Notes under the pieces: generated by a model
Database searches by the model: none
What the model was told of the DNA's origin: nothing
The model's input: the letters and a program-made list of their open reading frames with translations, nothing else
From: Anaerolineales bacterium
Lineage (GTDB): Bacteria; Chloroflexota; Anaerolineae; Anaerolineales; DRMV01
Assembly: GCA_026985785.1 (NCBI GenBank)
Contig: JALSPT010000075.1
Coordinates: 1-13,996 of the forward strand
Direction of reading: 5' to 3'
DNA: 13,996 nt
Made by a program: the position numbers and the translations under genes
Shown here: piece by piece, positions 1 through 6,157 of the stretch
Position numbering within the stretch: the first letter of the stretch is position 1
Layout of the letters: every line of letters starts with the position of its first letter

Positions 1-184
1 CTCCATCAACCAATTCGTCACCATCGCGCTGGCGGAAAAGATCGCCGCGCTGATGACGGAGCAATACCTGCAGCAGCGCGCCTCTCGCGCCAGCCGGGCC
101 CGCTTCGAGGCCGCCATGGCCAAAGTAAGCGAAGACGAGTCGCCCGCCTACGACCGCCTGCCGGGGGAAGGTCGCGCCCCGTAG
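1..184 (+). CDS. HicB-family / ribbon-helix-helix antitoxin, C-terminal part (5' end outside the window)
   Basis: The frame starting at base 2 is open from the window edge to TAG at 182-184 and encodes 60 residues. It begins SINQFVTIALAEKIAAL, which matches the second helix and following segment of HicB-like ribbon-helix-helix antitoxins (consensus close to SLNQFI..ALAEKLAAL). An Arg/Ala-rich helix and an acidic tail follow. Known for the family: RHH proteins bind operator DNA as dimers and, in toxin-antitoxin pairs, neutralise a partner toxin. The start, the DNA-contacting strand and any partner gene lie upstream of the window, so a toxin cannot be confirmed; solitary copies are common. The gene ends 22 bp from the convergent dehydrogenase gene, with only a 10-bp palindrome (186-195) between them and no T-run. 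Confidence 0.7.
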   Translation, partial: SINQFVTIALAEKIAALMTEQYLQQRASRASRARFEAAMAKVSEDESPAYDRLPGEGRAP

Positions 185-206
185 CCTGCCGGCAGCGCCG
201 GATGCC

Positions 207-1379
207 TCACGCCACCGGGCGGGTAACGGTAACGCGGGTGTAGATGTCGTGGCGCGCCAGATCTTGGAAGAACGGCACCGGGTCGATGGCGGCTTCGGGC
301 GGATGCACCCCCGGGGCGATCCGCCCCTCGGCCAGCCAGATGGCCGCCAGCGCGGGCGCGGTGCCGGTAGGCAAAGCGCCCTTCAGCGTGACCGTGCCCA
401 GGCGGTAAATCACTTCCTCGCCGTCCTTCGTTCCCTTCACCTCGGTGACGATTTCCTTGGCCCAATCGGGGGGCTGGTTCTTGGGAGGTTCCAGAAAGGC
501 GGTCACAGGGGGCACGAATTTGGCCATCATCGCGACGAGAAAATCGCGCGGCACCACCGACGTGCCTTTGACGTTCACCGGCTGGGTGTCGTTGAAGCCA
601 AACTCGCCCAACACACGCACTTTCTCCACCGTCTCTTTCGCCATGCCCCAGTAGTTGATCTTAAAAAAGCACTCCCGCACGCCCTTTGCGCGAAAAGTGC
701 GCGGCAGGGTAGCGACCTCCGAGTGCAGGGAATAGTGCATCGGCAGCACGCCGAGGTTGTCGGAGAACATGTAATCCTCGAAACCGGTCAGCGGCTCGAC
801 CTCGACAAACTCACCATCACGATAGACAACGGGGGGCATGTTCATTTCGTCCAAAATCGTCGGCACGGCGTAGGTGAAGCGCAGGTCGTCTGGCGGCGGG
901 GGCTTGATGCCGTCGTAAATGTGGATGTATTCCATCGTATCCAGCCGGTCGGCGGCGTAGCGCGCCTGGATGTTGGGCACACCGGGCGCAGAACCCATGC
1001 CCAACACCGCGCTCAGGCCGCGCGCGGCAAAACGCTCGCTCAGTTCCAGTTGCTTCAACGTCACGTGGAACAGGCCACCGAGATCGGTGTACGGCACACC
1101 GGCTTCCAGGCAGGCTTCCATCACCTGCAAATTGGTGTAATACACGGTCGCGTTGACGCAGGCATTGGCGCCTTGCAACACTTTGACCAGGCCGTCATGG
1201 TCGTTGACGTCGGCAAACTGAATGCGGATTTTGGGGCTGCCGATGAAATCGGCCACCACTTGCGCGGCCTCGGTGTTGTAGTCGGCAATCACGATTTCGT
1301 CCACACGGTCTTCTTTGCTCAGGGCCTGCACGGCAATGGAACCCATCTTGCCGCCGCCGCCCAAAACCACGATGCGCAT
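207..1379 (-). CDS. Saccharopine dehydrogenase / lysine 6-dehydrogenase-like NAD(P)-dependent oxidoreductase
   Basis: This 390-residue protein starts MRIVVLGGGGKMG, an N-terminal Rossmann fold with a GxGxxG dinucleotide motif (G8, G10, G13) and an acidic end of beta-2 (IADYN, near residue 33). The middle segment YTDLGGLFHVTLKQLEL followed by GMGSAPGVPNI is characteristic of the saccharopine dehydrogenase superfamily. By recall it resembles lysine 6-dehydrogenases more than carboxynorspermidine dehydrogenases, including a VxPRDFL segment and a C-terminal GVHPPE. Family members oxidise or reduce C-N bonds of lysine-type or diamine substrates with NAD(P). The ATG at 1379 has GGAGG six bases upstream. 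It is the last gene of the leftward cluster, 35 bp after the aldehyde oxidoreductase gene. The substrate is not determined; an amino-acid or diamine dehydrogenase in amine breakdown fits the context. Confidence 0.8.
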   Translation of the reverse strand: MRIVVLGGGGKMGSIAVQALSKEDRVDEIVIADYNTEAAQVVADFIGSPKIRIQFADVNDHDGLVKVLQGANACVNATVYYTNLQVMEACLEAGVPYTDLGGLFHVTLKQLELSERFAARGLSAVLGMGSAPGVPNIQARYAADRLDTMEYIHIYDGIKPPPPDDLRFTYAVPTILDEMNMPPVVYRDGEFVEVEPLTGFEDYMFSDNLGVLPMHYSLHSEVATLPRTFRAKGVRECFFKINYWGMAKETVEKVRVLGEFGFNDTQPVNVKGTSVVPRDFLVAMMAKFVPPVTAFLEPPKNQPPDWAKEIVTEVKGTKDGEEVIYRLGTVTLKGALPTGTAPALAAIWLAEGRIAPGVHPPEAAIDPVPFFQDLARHDIYTRVTVTRPVA

Positions 1380-1393
1380 GGGATGCCTCCAAA

Positions 1394-1421
1394 GGGAGTT
1401 AGGGGGTTAGGGGGTTAGGGG
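1394..1421 (+). repeat. GTTAGGGG x3 tandem repeat with G-quadruplex potential
   Basis: Three perfect 8-bp units GTTAGGGG stand at 1398-1405, 1406-1413 and 1414-1421, preceded by GGGA. This gives four runs of three or more G separated by 3-5 bases, a canonical intramolecular G-quadruplex pattern on the + strand, which is the template strand for the flanking leftward genes. The tract fills most of the gap between the aldehyde oxidoreductase and the dehydrogenase genes and includes the oxidoreductase stop codon (TAA, complement of 1415-1417). Folding in the cell is inference. Confidence 0.8.
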
Positions 1422-3298
1422 TGAGGAAGGTCAATCCATTCCAGGCCAAGTTTTGCCAGCGTTTCGCGCTTGGGCACGCCGTTTTCGTCCCATCCGGCCA
1501 TGCGATAGTAGATGTCCTTGGCCTGCTCGATTTCTTCGGGGGTCAGCGCCACGCCGTCGGTCTTGCCGCCTTTGAGGGGCTGGAAGAGTTTCTTGGGCAA
1601 GGCATCGTCGGCGCGGGTAAAGCCTTCCCGCGCGTTGAAGGCGCGCAGCATGTTCAGCCGCCGCTCGCCCACTTTCAACAGGGCGGGAATGTCCAAATCC
1701 CAACCGGTGATGGCATTGATGGCTTCTACCAGTTGGCTGACGTCGTACAGGTGCCACGAGGGGCCAAAGACGAACTGGCAGACGTTGAACGTGTCCAACG
1801 CCGAGTAAAGCCACTCGGTGACCAGGGCAAAGCGCACCTTTTCCTCGTTGAGGACGTCGTTGGGCTGCGGGTTGGTGAGGCCGAGTTGCGCCATCCGCTC
1901 GGGGTACCAGTTGTAAGAGGGGTCGTGCTCGCTGGACTGATGGTCGGCGCCAAAGGGGTTGACCGCGTAGATCAGCCCGAGAGAGCGCTTGACCTGCGGC
2001 ATGTGGGCGGGCAACTCTTGCTTTTTGGCCGTGACCACCAGGTCTATCGCGCCGCCGCCGATTTTCTCCGCAGCCCGCGCTGAGCCCTCAGCCAGCAGGT
2101 CGCCAAAGCCTTCGCGGTGGGCGATTTTCTCGATCATGGCAATCAGCGCCTCGGCGTTGCCAAAGCGCAACTCGATACCGTCGGTGTCGGCGGTGGTCAA
2201 GTAACCGTGCTCGAAGGCATCCATCGCCCAGGCCACCGTCGCGCCGGTGGAAATGGTATCCAGGCCGTACATGGCGCACAACTGGTTGGCATAAGCCACC
2301 GCGTTCAGGTCGTCGATGCCACAATAGGCGCCCAGAGTAGCCAGGCTTTCGTATTCCGGCCCGCCGTAACGGGGGTCGACGCGATACTTCCCTTCGGTGA
2401 CCTCCACCACCCGTTTGCAGCGGATGGGGCAGGCGTAGCAAGTGTCGCGCTCTTTGAGAATGGTCTCGGCCATGGTCTTGCCGTCGATGGCCTCTGCGCC
2501 CTCGAACGTGCCGCTGCTCCAGTTGCGGGTGGGCAAGCCGCCTTTCTTGCTCTGGGAACGCACGATCTCGGCGGTGCCGTACAGCCCCATGCCATAGACG
2601 TCCGATTCGGGGAACGCCTTGCCGCCCCAGCGCGCCAGGGCCGCGACGGCCTTCTTGTCGGCCACCTGGGGGCGCGCCTTGCCGCGCACCACAATGGCCT
2701 TCAGGTTCTTGCTGGCCATCACCGCGCCCATGCCGGTGCGCCCGTTGGCGCGGTTGGCCATGGTCATGATGGCGGCCATCCGCACGCCGTTCTCCCCGGC
2801 GATGCCGGTCTGCATGATGTGCACCTTAGGGTCGCCCAACTCCGCCTTGATGAGGTCTTCCACCTCGCCGGTGGTCTTGCCCCACAGGTGGCCCGCCGGG
2901 CGCAGTTCGGCTTGGCCGTCGTGCACCCAGAGGTACACCGGCTCGGCGGCGCGTCCGTGGAACACGAAGGCATCGAAGCCCGACCACTTCATCTCGGCGG
3001 GGAAAAAGCCGCCGGATTCGGAATCGCCAATCGCGCCGGTGAGGGGCGACTTGGCCACCACGGTCACCCGGCTCAGGCCGGCCAGGCTGACGCCGGTAAG
3101 CACGCTCACGGCCACGGTCAGGGTGTTTTCCGGGCCCAGGGGGTTGGCATGGGGCGGCGTGTGCTTGAGCAGGTAATACGCCCCCACCGCGCTGCCGCCG
3201 ACGTAGGTGCGATAAAACGCCTCAGGCGGCGTTTCCACCTCCAGGCGGCCTGCGGTCAGGTCAATGTGCAAAATCTTGCCGTGATAGCCATAAGGCAT
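1415..3298 (-). CDS. aor: Aldehyde:ferredoxin oxidoreductase (tungsten/molybdenum pterin enzyme, AOR family)
   Basis: With the ATG at 3298 the protein has 627 residues, close to archaeal AOR (about 605). It begins with the family motif MPYGYHGKILHIDLT, followed by YVGGSAVGAYYLL. The [4Fe-4S] cluster ligands appear as CxxCxxxC at C287, C290 and C294, with the distant fourth cysteine at C507 (FNVCQFV), the same pattern as in Pyrococcus furiosus AOR. Active-site segments GGPEYESL (near 313-319) and GADHQSSEHD (near 450-459) are present. Family role: oxidation of an aldehyde to a carboxylic acid in the cytoplasm at a bis-pyranopterin W (or Mo) centre, with ferredoxin as electron acceptor. It lies 63 bp after the aminotransferase gene, so an amino-aldehyde substrate is plausible but inferred. 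A start at 3331 is also open, but the strong ribosome site favours 3298. No cofactor gene is in the window. Confidence 0.92.
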   Translation of the reverse strand: MPYGYHGKILHIDLTAGRLEVETPPEAFYRTYVGGSAVGAYYLLKHTPPHANPLGPENTLTVAVSVLTGVSLAGLSRVTVVAKSPLTGAIGDSESGGFFPAEMKWSGFDAFVFHGRAAEPVYLWVHDGQAELRPAGHLWGKTTGEVEDLIKAELGDPKVHIMQTGIAGENGVRMAAIMTMANRANGRTGMGAVMASKNLKAIVVRGKARPQVADKKAVAALARWGGKAFPESDVYGMGLYGTAEIVRSQSKKGGLPTRNWSSGTFEGAEAIDGKTMAETILKERDTCYACPIRCKRVVEVTEGKYRVDPRYGGPEYESLATLGAYCGIDDLNAVAYANQLCAMYGLDTISTGATVAWAMDAFEHGYLTTADTDGIELRFGNAEALIAMIEKIAHREGFGDLLAEGSARAAEKIGGGAIDLVVTAKKQELPAHMPQVKRSLGLIYAVNPFGADHQSSEHDPSYNWYPERMAQLGLTNPQPNDVLNEEKVRFALVTEWLYSALDTFNVCQFVFGPSWHLYDVSQLVEAINAITGWDLDIPALLKVGERRLNMLRAFNAREGFTRADDALPKKLFQPLKGGKTDGVALTPEEIEQAKDIYYRMAGWDENGVPKRETLAKLGLEWIDLPHP

Positions 3299-3303
3299 GA
3301 CAA

Positions 3304-3310
3304 CCTCCTC
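3304..3310 (-). promoter_or_regulatory. Ribosome binding site that decides the aor start
   Basis: The complement reads GAGGAGG, five bases before the ATG at 3298. The alternative in-frame ATG at 3331 would sit before this site and adds 11 residues not expected in the family, which normally begins with the xYGYxGKILxxDL motif. Confidence 0.75.
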
Positions 3311-3319
3311 GTGCTCAAG

Positions 3320-3352
3320 GGGGTAGGGCAAGGCCGCGCCCCGCCCTACCCC
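3320..3352. repeat. GGGTAGGGC inverted repeat (intercistronic, REP-like)
   Basis: GGGGTAGGGC at 3320-3329 and GCCCTACCCC at 3343-3352 form a perfect 10-bp inverted repeat around a GC-rich 13-base loop. It lies between the aminotransferase stop (3362) and the aor ribosome site (3304-3310). In the leftward transcript it would form a hairpin ending ten bases before the Shine-Dalgarno sequence. There is no U-run, so it is not a standard terminator; an mRNA-processing or stability element or a dispersed palindromic repeat fits better. Its arm shares the octamer GGGTAGGG with the tandem repeat at 4693-4762. Confidence 0.75.
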
Positions 3353-3361
3353 ACGGAAGCG

Positions 3362-4672
3362 TTATTTCTTGGCGGCCTTCACCGCGTCGCGGAAGACGTT
3401 GAGCGTCTCGGCGACGTCCTCTTCGCTCAGCGCAGCGCACAGGAACCACGGTTCGCGGCCATCGGAGTCGGGCATCACCCCGCGGGCGATGAGGTTCATG
3501 GCAATCTCCTCGTACAATTCGCCGTCGGTCTGCAGGTAACCGCGGAAGTCTTTGGGGGCTTCGTCGCTGCCCAGCATAATGCTAAACATGGGCGGCAGGC
3601 CGGTGACGACATGCGGAATGCCCTCTTCGCCCAAAATCTGGTCGATGCCCTTCATCAGCGCCTCGCCGCGCTGCCAGATGGTTTCGATGACCGGTTCGCT
3701 TTCCAGGATGGCGAGCACGGCATCGGCAGCCGCCGCGCCGGCCACGTTGCCGGAATACGTGCCGCCATGGGCGGTCGCGCCGGGCTGCACGGTCATCATC
3801 ACCTCTTCCTTGCCGGCAATGGCCGCAATGGGGAAGCCGTTGCCCATCGCCTTGGCGTAGGTCACCAGGTCGGCGCGCACGCCGAAATACTCCTGCGCTC
3901 CACCATTGGCTATACGAAATCCCGTCTTGACCTCGTCGAATACCAGCACAATGCCGTATTCGTCGCACAGCGCGCGCAGATGCTCCAAAAAGCCCGGCTC
4001 CGGCAAAATGCCCGCCGCATTGCCCAGCATCGGTTCGACGAAAATGGCCGCAATGTCGCCCCATTTGTCCTTCACCGTGCGCTCCACGGCCTCGAAGTCG
4101 TTGAACGGCAGGTTGATGACGTACTGATGCACGTCCAGAGGGATGCCCGAGGTGGTGGGCGACGACACCGGGCTGCGGCGGGAACCCAACGCCCGCGCAG
4201 GCGACGAAGCCGTGCTGAACATGAAATAGTCCACCTGGCCGTGATATTGTCCTTCGAACTTGATGAACTTTTCGCGGTTGGTGTAGGCGCGAGCAATCCG
4301 CAGGGCGTGCATCGTGGCCTCGGAGCCGGTGTTTGTCAGGCGCACCTTGTCCACTCCGGTCAGGCGCACGATGCGCTCGGCCAGGCTGACCTCGTAAGGC
4401 GTGGTCCAGGCAAACAGGGTGCCGTTCTGGATGGCCTCGGCCACCGCCTGGTTGACCTTGGGGTGCGCATGGCCGAGGATGATGGGGCCAAAGGCCAGGC
4501 GGTAGTCGATGTACCGCTTGCCGTCGGCGTCCCAGATATAAGCGCCTTCGCCGCGCTCGATGACCAGGGTGTCGTCGTCGCCCCAGTAGCGGAAGTTGGA
4601 ATTCACGCCATAGGGGATGTACTTTCTGGCTTTTTCGAACAGGGCTTTGGTTTTGGGTCCTTGCATACTCAT
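3362..4672 (-). CDS. Class III PLP-dependent aminotransferase (glutamate-1-semialdehyde aminomutase-like)
   Basis: This 436-residue fold-type I PLP enzyme shows the class III pattern: phosphate-binding NTGSEATMHALR (116-126), YHG (143-145), VEPMLGN (212-218), cofactor-nitrogen aspartate D246 in VFDEVKTGFR, and the Schiff-base lysine K274 in YAKAMGNGFP. The N-terminal YGVNSNFRYW resembles the GGVNSPVRAF segment of glutamate-1-semialdehyde aminomutase, whose arginine contacts substrate carboxylate. No haem-synthesis genes are nearby, so it is probably not HemL; this subgroup also contains beta-amino-acid aminotransferases. Between an amine oxidoreductase and an aldehyde oxidoreductase, deamination of a beta- or gamma-amino acid (beta-alanine or GABA type) is the favoured inference. 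The start at 4672 is preferred because GGAG lies seven bases upstream; ATG 4666 is the alternative. A repeat tract precedes it. Confidence 0.88.
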   Translation of the reverse strand: MSMQGPKTKALFEKARKYIPYGVNSNFRYWGDDDTLVIERGEGAYIWDADGKRYIDYRLAFGPIILGHAHPKVNQAVAEAIQNGTLFAWTTPYEVSLAERIVRLTGVDKVRLTNTGSEATMHALRIARAYTNREKFIKFEGQYHGQVDYFMFSTASSPARALGSRRSPVSSPTTSGIPLDVHQYVINLPFNDFEAVERTVKDKWGDIAAIFVEPMLGNAAGILPEPGFLEHLRALCDEYGIVLVFDEVKTGFRIANGGAQEYFGVRADLVTYAKAMGNGFPIAAIAGKEEVMMTVQPGATAHGGTYSGNVAGAAAADAVLAILESEPVIETIWQRGEALMKGIDQILGEEGIPHVVTGLPPMFSIMLGSDEAPKDFRGYLQTDGELYEEIAMNLIARGVMPDSDGREPWFLCAALSEEDVAETLNVFRDAVKAAKK

Positions 4673-4692
4673 GGGGAAACTCCGGGGGTTGA

Positions 4693-4762
4693 GGTGTTGG
4701 GTAGGGGGTGTTGGGTAGAGGGTGTTAGGTAGTAGGTATTGGGAAGTGGGTGTCGGGCGCGA
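4693..4762 (+). repeat. Five-copy degenerate 14-bp tandem repeat, G-rich
   Basis: Units start at 4693, 4707, 4721, 4735 and 4749. The first two read GGTGTTGGGTAGGG and GGTGTTGGGTAGAG; the later ones diverge progressively (GGTGTTAGGTAGTA, GGTATTGGGAAGTG, GGTGTCGGGCGCGA). The array fills nearly all of the 92-bp gap between the amine oxidoreductase stop (4765) and the aminotransferase start (4672), stopping about 20 bp short of that start. The G-rich strand is the template strand of the flanking genes, so the mRNA is C-rich here. Function unknown; slippage-derived spacer or a structural element. Confidence 0.85.
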
Positions 4763-4764
4763 GG

Positions 4765-6039
4765 CTAAGAAAGGGCGTCACGCAGGCGGTAGTACGAGGC
4801 GACCAGGGGCATGAACCACGGCTTGTAGCGGTAGAAGAAGTAGCGCCGTTGGGGGATTTCCAGGAACGGAGAGGTGCTGATCTGCCCCAGGAGCAGGCGG
4901 GCGATTTCGCGCCCGGTGTAGAGCGCCATGTGCAGGCCGTGGCCACCGAAGCCCACCGCGTAATGTACGCCGTTTTCCAGCCGCCCCACCTTGGGCATCA
5001 GGTCGAAGGGAATGCCCAACTGCCCCGTCCAGGTGTGGGTCACGGCGTAGCCTTCCAGGTAGGGGAAAGCCCGCAGCATCTGGCGGTGCAAAATGCGGGC
5101 GCTGGCGTGCAGGTCGAGGGTGGTGCTCAGGTCATTGCGCCCGCCCCACAACAGGCGTCCGTCGGGCGTCAGGCGGAAGTAGTTGAGGAACCACTTGGAA
5201 TCCCAGAAGACGCGCCCTTTGGGGCTGATGCGATGTTGCACTTCGACGGGCAATGGCTCGGTGACGATGCTGTAACTGCCCGCGGGGATGACCAGCCGCC
5301 GGAGCGCCGGCGCCAGCCGTCCCGTGTAGCCGTTGGTGGCCAGGACGACTTCCTTCGCCAGCACCACCCCGCGCCCGGTGGTCAGGCGATAGCCGCTGGA
5401 TGTGCGTTCGATACGGTGGACGGGGGTATTTTCGCACAACTGCGCCCCGTAGCGCGCCGCCACCCGCGCCAGCCCAAATACCAGTTTGGCCGGGTGCAGC
5501 CCTGCGCCGTGGGGGTCGATCACCCCTCCGTAATACGCGGGGCTGCCGATCTCCTGCTGCAACTCGCCGGGGGGCACCAGCACCAGTTCGTGCCCCAACA
5601 TCTTGCGATGCCAGGTCACGCGCGCCTTCATTGCTTCGAAATGCGAAGGCTTGTAGGCCACCGAAAGGTCGCCGCCCTGGTGCCAGTCGCAATCCACGCC
5701 CTCGGCGTTCACCAGTTCTTTGATCAGGTCGAGCGCGTCGAGGGAAGTCTGCCAAAACACCCGCGCCCGCTCTTCGCCATAGCGCTTGAAAATGGTGGGC
5801 ATGCCCTGCTTGAGACCGCAACCGGTGATGCCGCCGTTGCGGGAACTGGCGCCCCAGCCGATGGTATGCTGCTCCAGCACGGCCACGGATGCGCCGTGGC
5901 GGGCGAGGGTGCGGGCGGCGCTCAGGCCGGTATAGCCACCGCCCACCACCGCCACGTCCACCGTCTCGGGCAGCGCCTCGGCCACCGGCAAATCGGCAGG
6001 ACGAGGGAAATCGTCAGGCCAAAATGGGGTGGTTTTCAT
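4765..6039 (-). CDS. FAD-dependent amine/amino-acid oxidoreductase (DAO family, PuuB-like)
   Basis: This 424-residue protein has an N-terminal FAD-binding Rossmann motif, DVAVVGGGYTGLSAARTLARHG (28-49; G33, G35, G38), preceded by a roughly 27-residue leader starting with a Trp-Pro segment. The family block IGWGASSRNGG follows. The C-terminal segment GFGGHGLHMALYTGREIARLL is the usual second flavin contact of DAO-type oxidases. The architecture is that of glycine/D-amino acid oxidases, including gamma-glutamylputrescine oxidoreductase PuuB. Family role: oxidation of a C-N bond, yielding an imine that hydrolyses to an aldehyde or keto acid; the electron acceptor is O2 or a respiratory carrier. 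Position directly after potD suggests an imported polyamine or derivative as substrate, but no gamma-glutamylputrescine synthetase is seen. The ATG at 6039 has GAGG eight or nine bases upstream. Confidence 0.87.
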   Translation of the reverse strand: MKTTPFWPDDFPRPADLPVAEALPETVDVAVVGGGYTGLSAARTLARHGASVAVLEQHTIGWGASSRNGGITGCGLKQGMPTIFKRYGEERARVFWQTSLDALDLIKELVNAEGVDCDWHQGGDLSVAYKPSHFEAMKARVTWHRKMLGHELVLVPPGELQQEIGSPAYYGGVIDPHGAGLHPAKLVFGLARVAARYGAQLCENTPVHRIERTSSGYRLTTGRGVVLAKEVVLATNGYTGRLAPALRRLVIPAGSYSIVTEPLPVEVQHRISPKGRVFWDSKWFLNYFRLTPDGRLLWGGRNDLSTTLDLHASARILHRQMLRAFPYLEGYAVTHTWTGQLGIPFDLMPKVGRLENGVHYAVGFGGHGLHMALYTGREIARLLLGQISTSPFLEIPQRRYFFYRYKPWFMPLVASYYRLRDALS

Positions 6040-6097
6040 TCAAAAACCTCGCCGAACACATCCACGAGAGGATTTTCCGCCGTCAACAGGCAAAGCA

Positions 6098-6145
6098 AGG
6101 CCCTCTGAGCGTGCGCGCGGCATGGAGCCGCTTCCCAGAGGGCCT
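6098..6145 (-). terminator. Hairpin just after potD (attenuating terminator or mRNA-stabilising structure)
   Basis: AGGCCCTCTG (6098-6107) and CAGAGGGCCT (6136-6145) form a perfect 10-bp stem. Inside it GCGGC (6117-6121) and GCCGC (6127-6131) form a second 5-bp stem. The structure begins 12 bases after the potD stop. The leftward RNA downstream reads TGCTTTGCCTG, with no proper U-run, so full termination is doubtful. A partial terminator or 3'-end-protecting hairpin would raise potD message relative to the enzyme genes, as is common for solute-binding proteins. Confidence 0.6.
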
Positions 6146-6157
6146 CGAAAAGTCGCC

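Noticed and set aside
186..195. CTGCCGGCAG palindrome between the convergent antitoxin and dehydrogenase genes as a terminator
   Set aside because: Only 10 bp with no usable loop and no T-run; likely by chance in GC-rich DNA.
1394..1421. CRISPR or attachment-site interpretation of the short repeats (also 4693-4762)
   Set aside because: Units are 8 or 14 bp in direct tandem without spacers, and no integrase, transposase or cas gene is present.
3362..4672. Calling the aminotransferase hemL (haem synthesis)
   Set aside because: No haem genes nearby, the context is amine catabolism, and residues around the PLP lysine differ from the usual HemL block as recalled.
2117..4732. 871-codon open frame on the + strand
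   Set aside because: Antisense to aor and the aminotransferase, running through the intergenic repeats. Its translation is His/Arg/Gly/Ala-rich with no recognisable domain: a high-GC shadow frame.
6070..6092. TTGACG hexamer (complement of 6082-6087) as a promoter for the oxidoreductase gene
   Set aside because: No acceptable -10 hexamer at 16-18 bases; GGATGT at 17 bases matches poorly.
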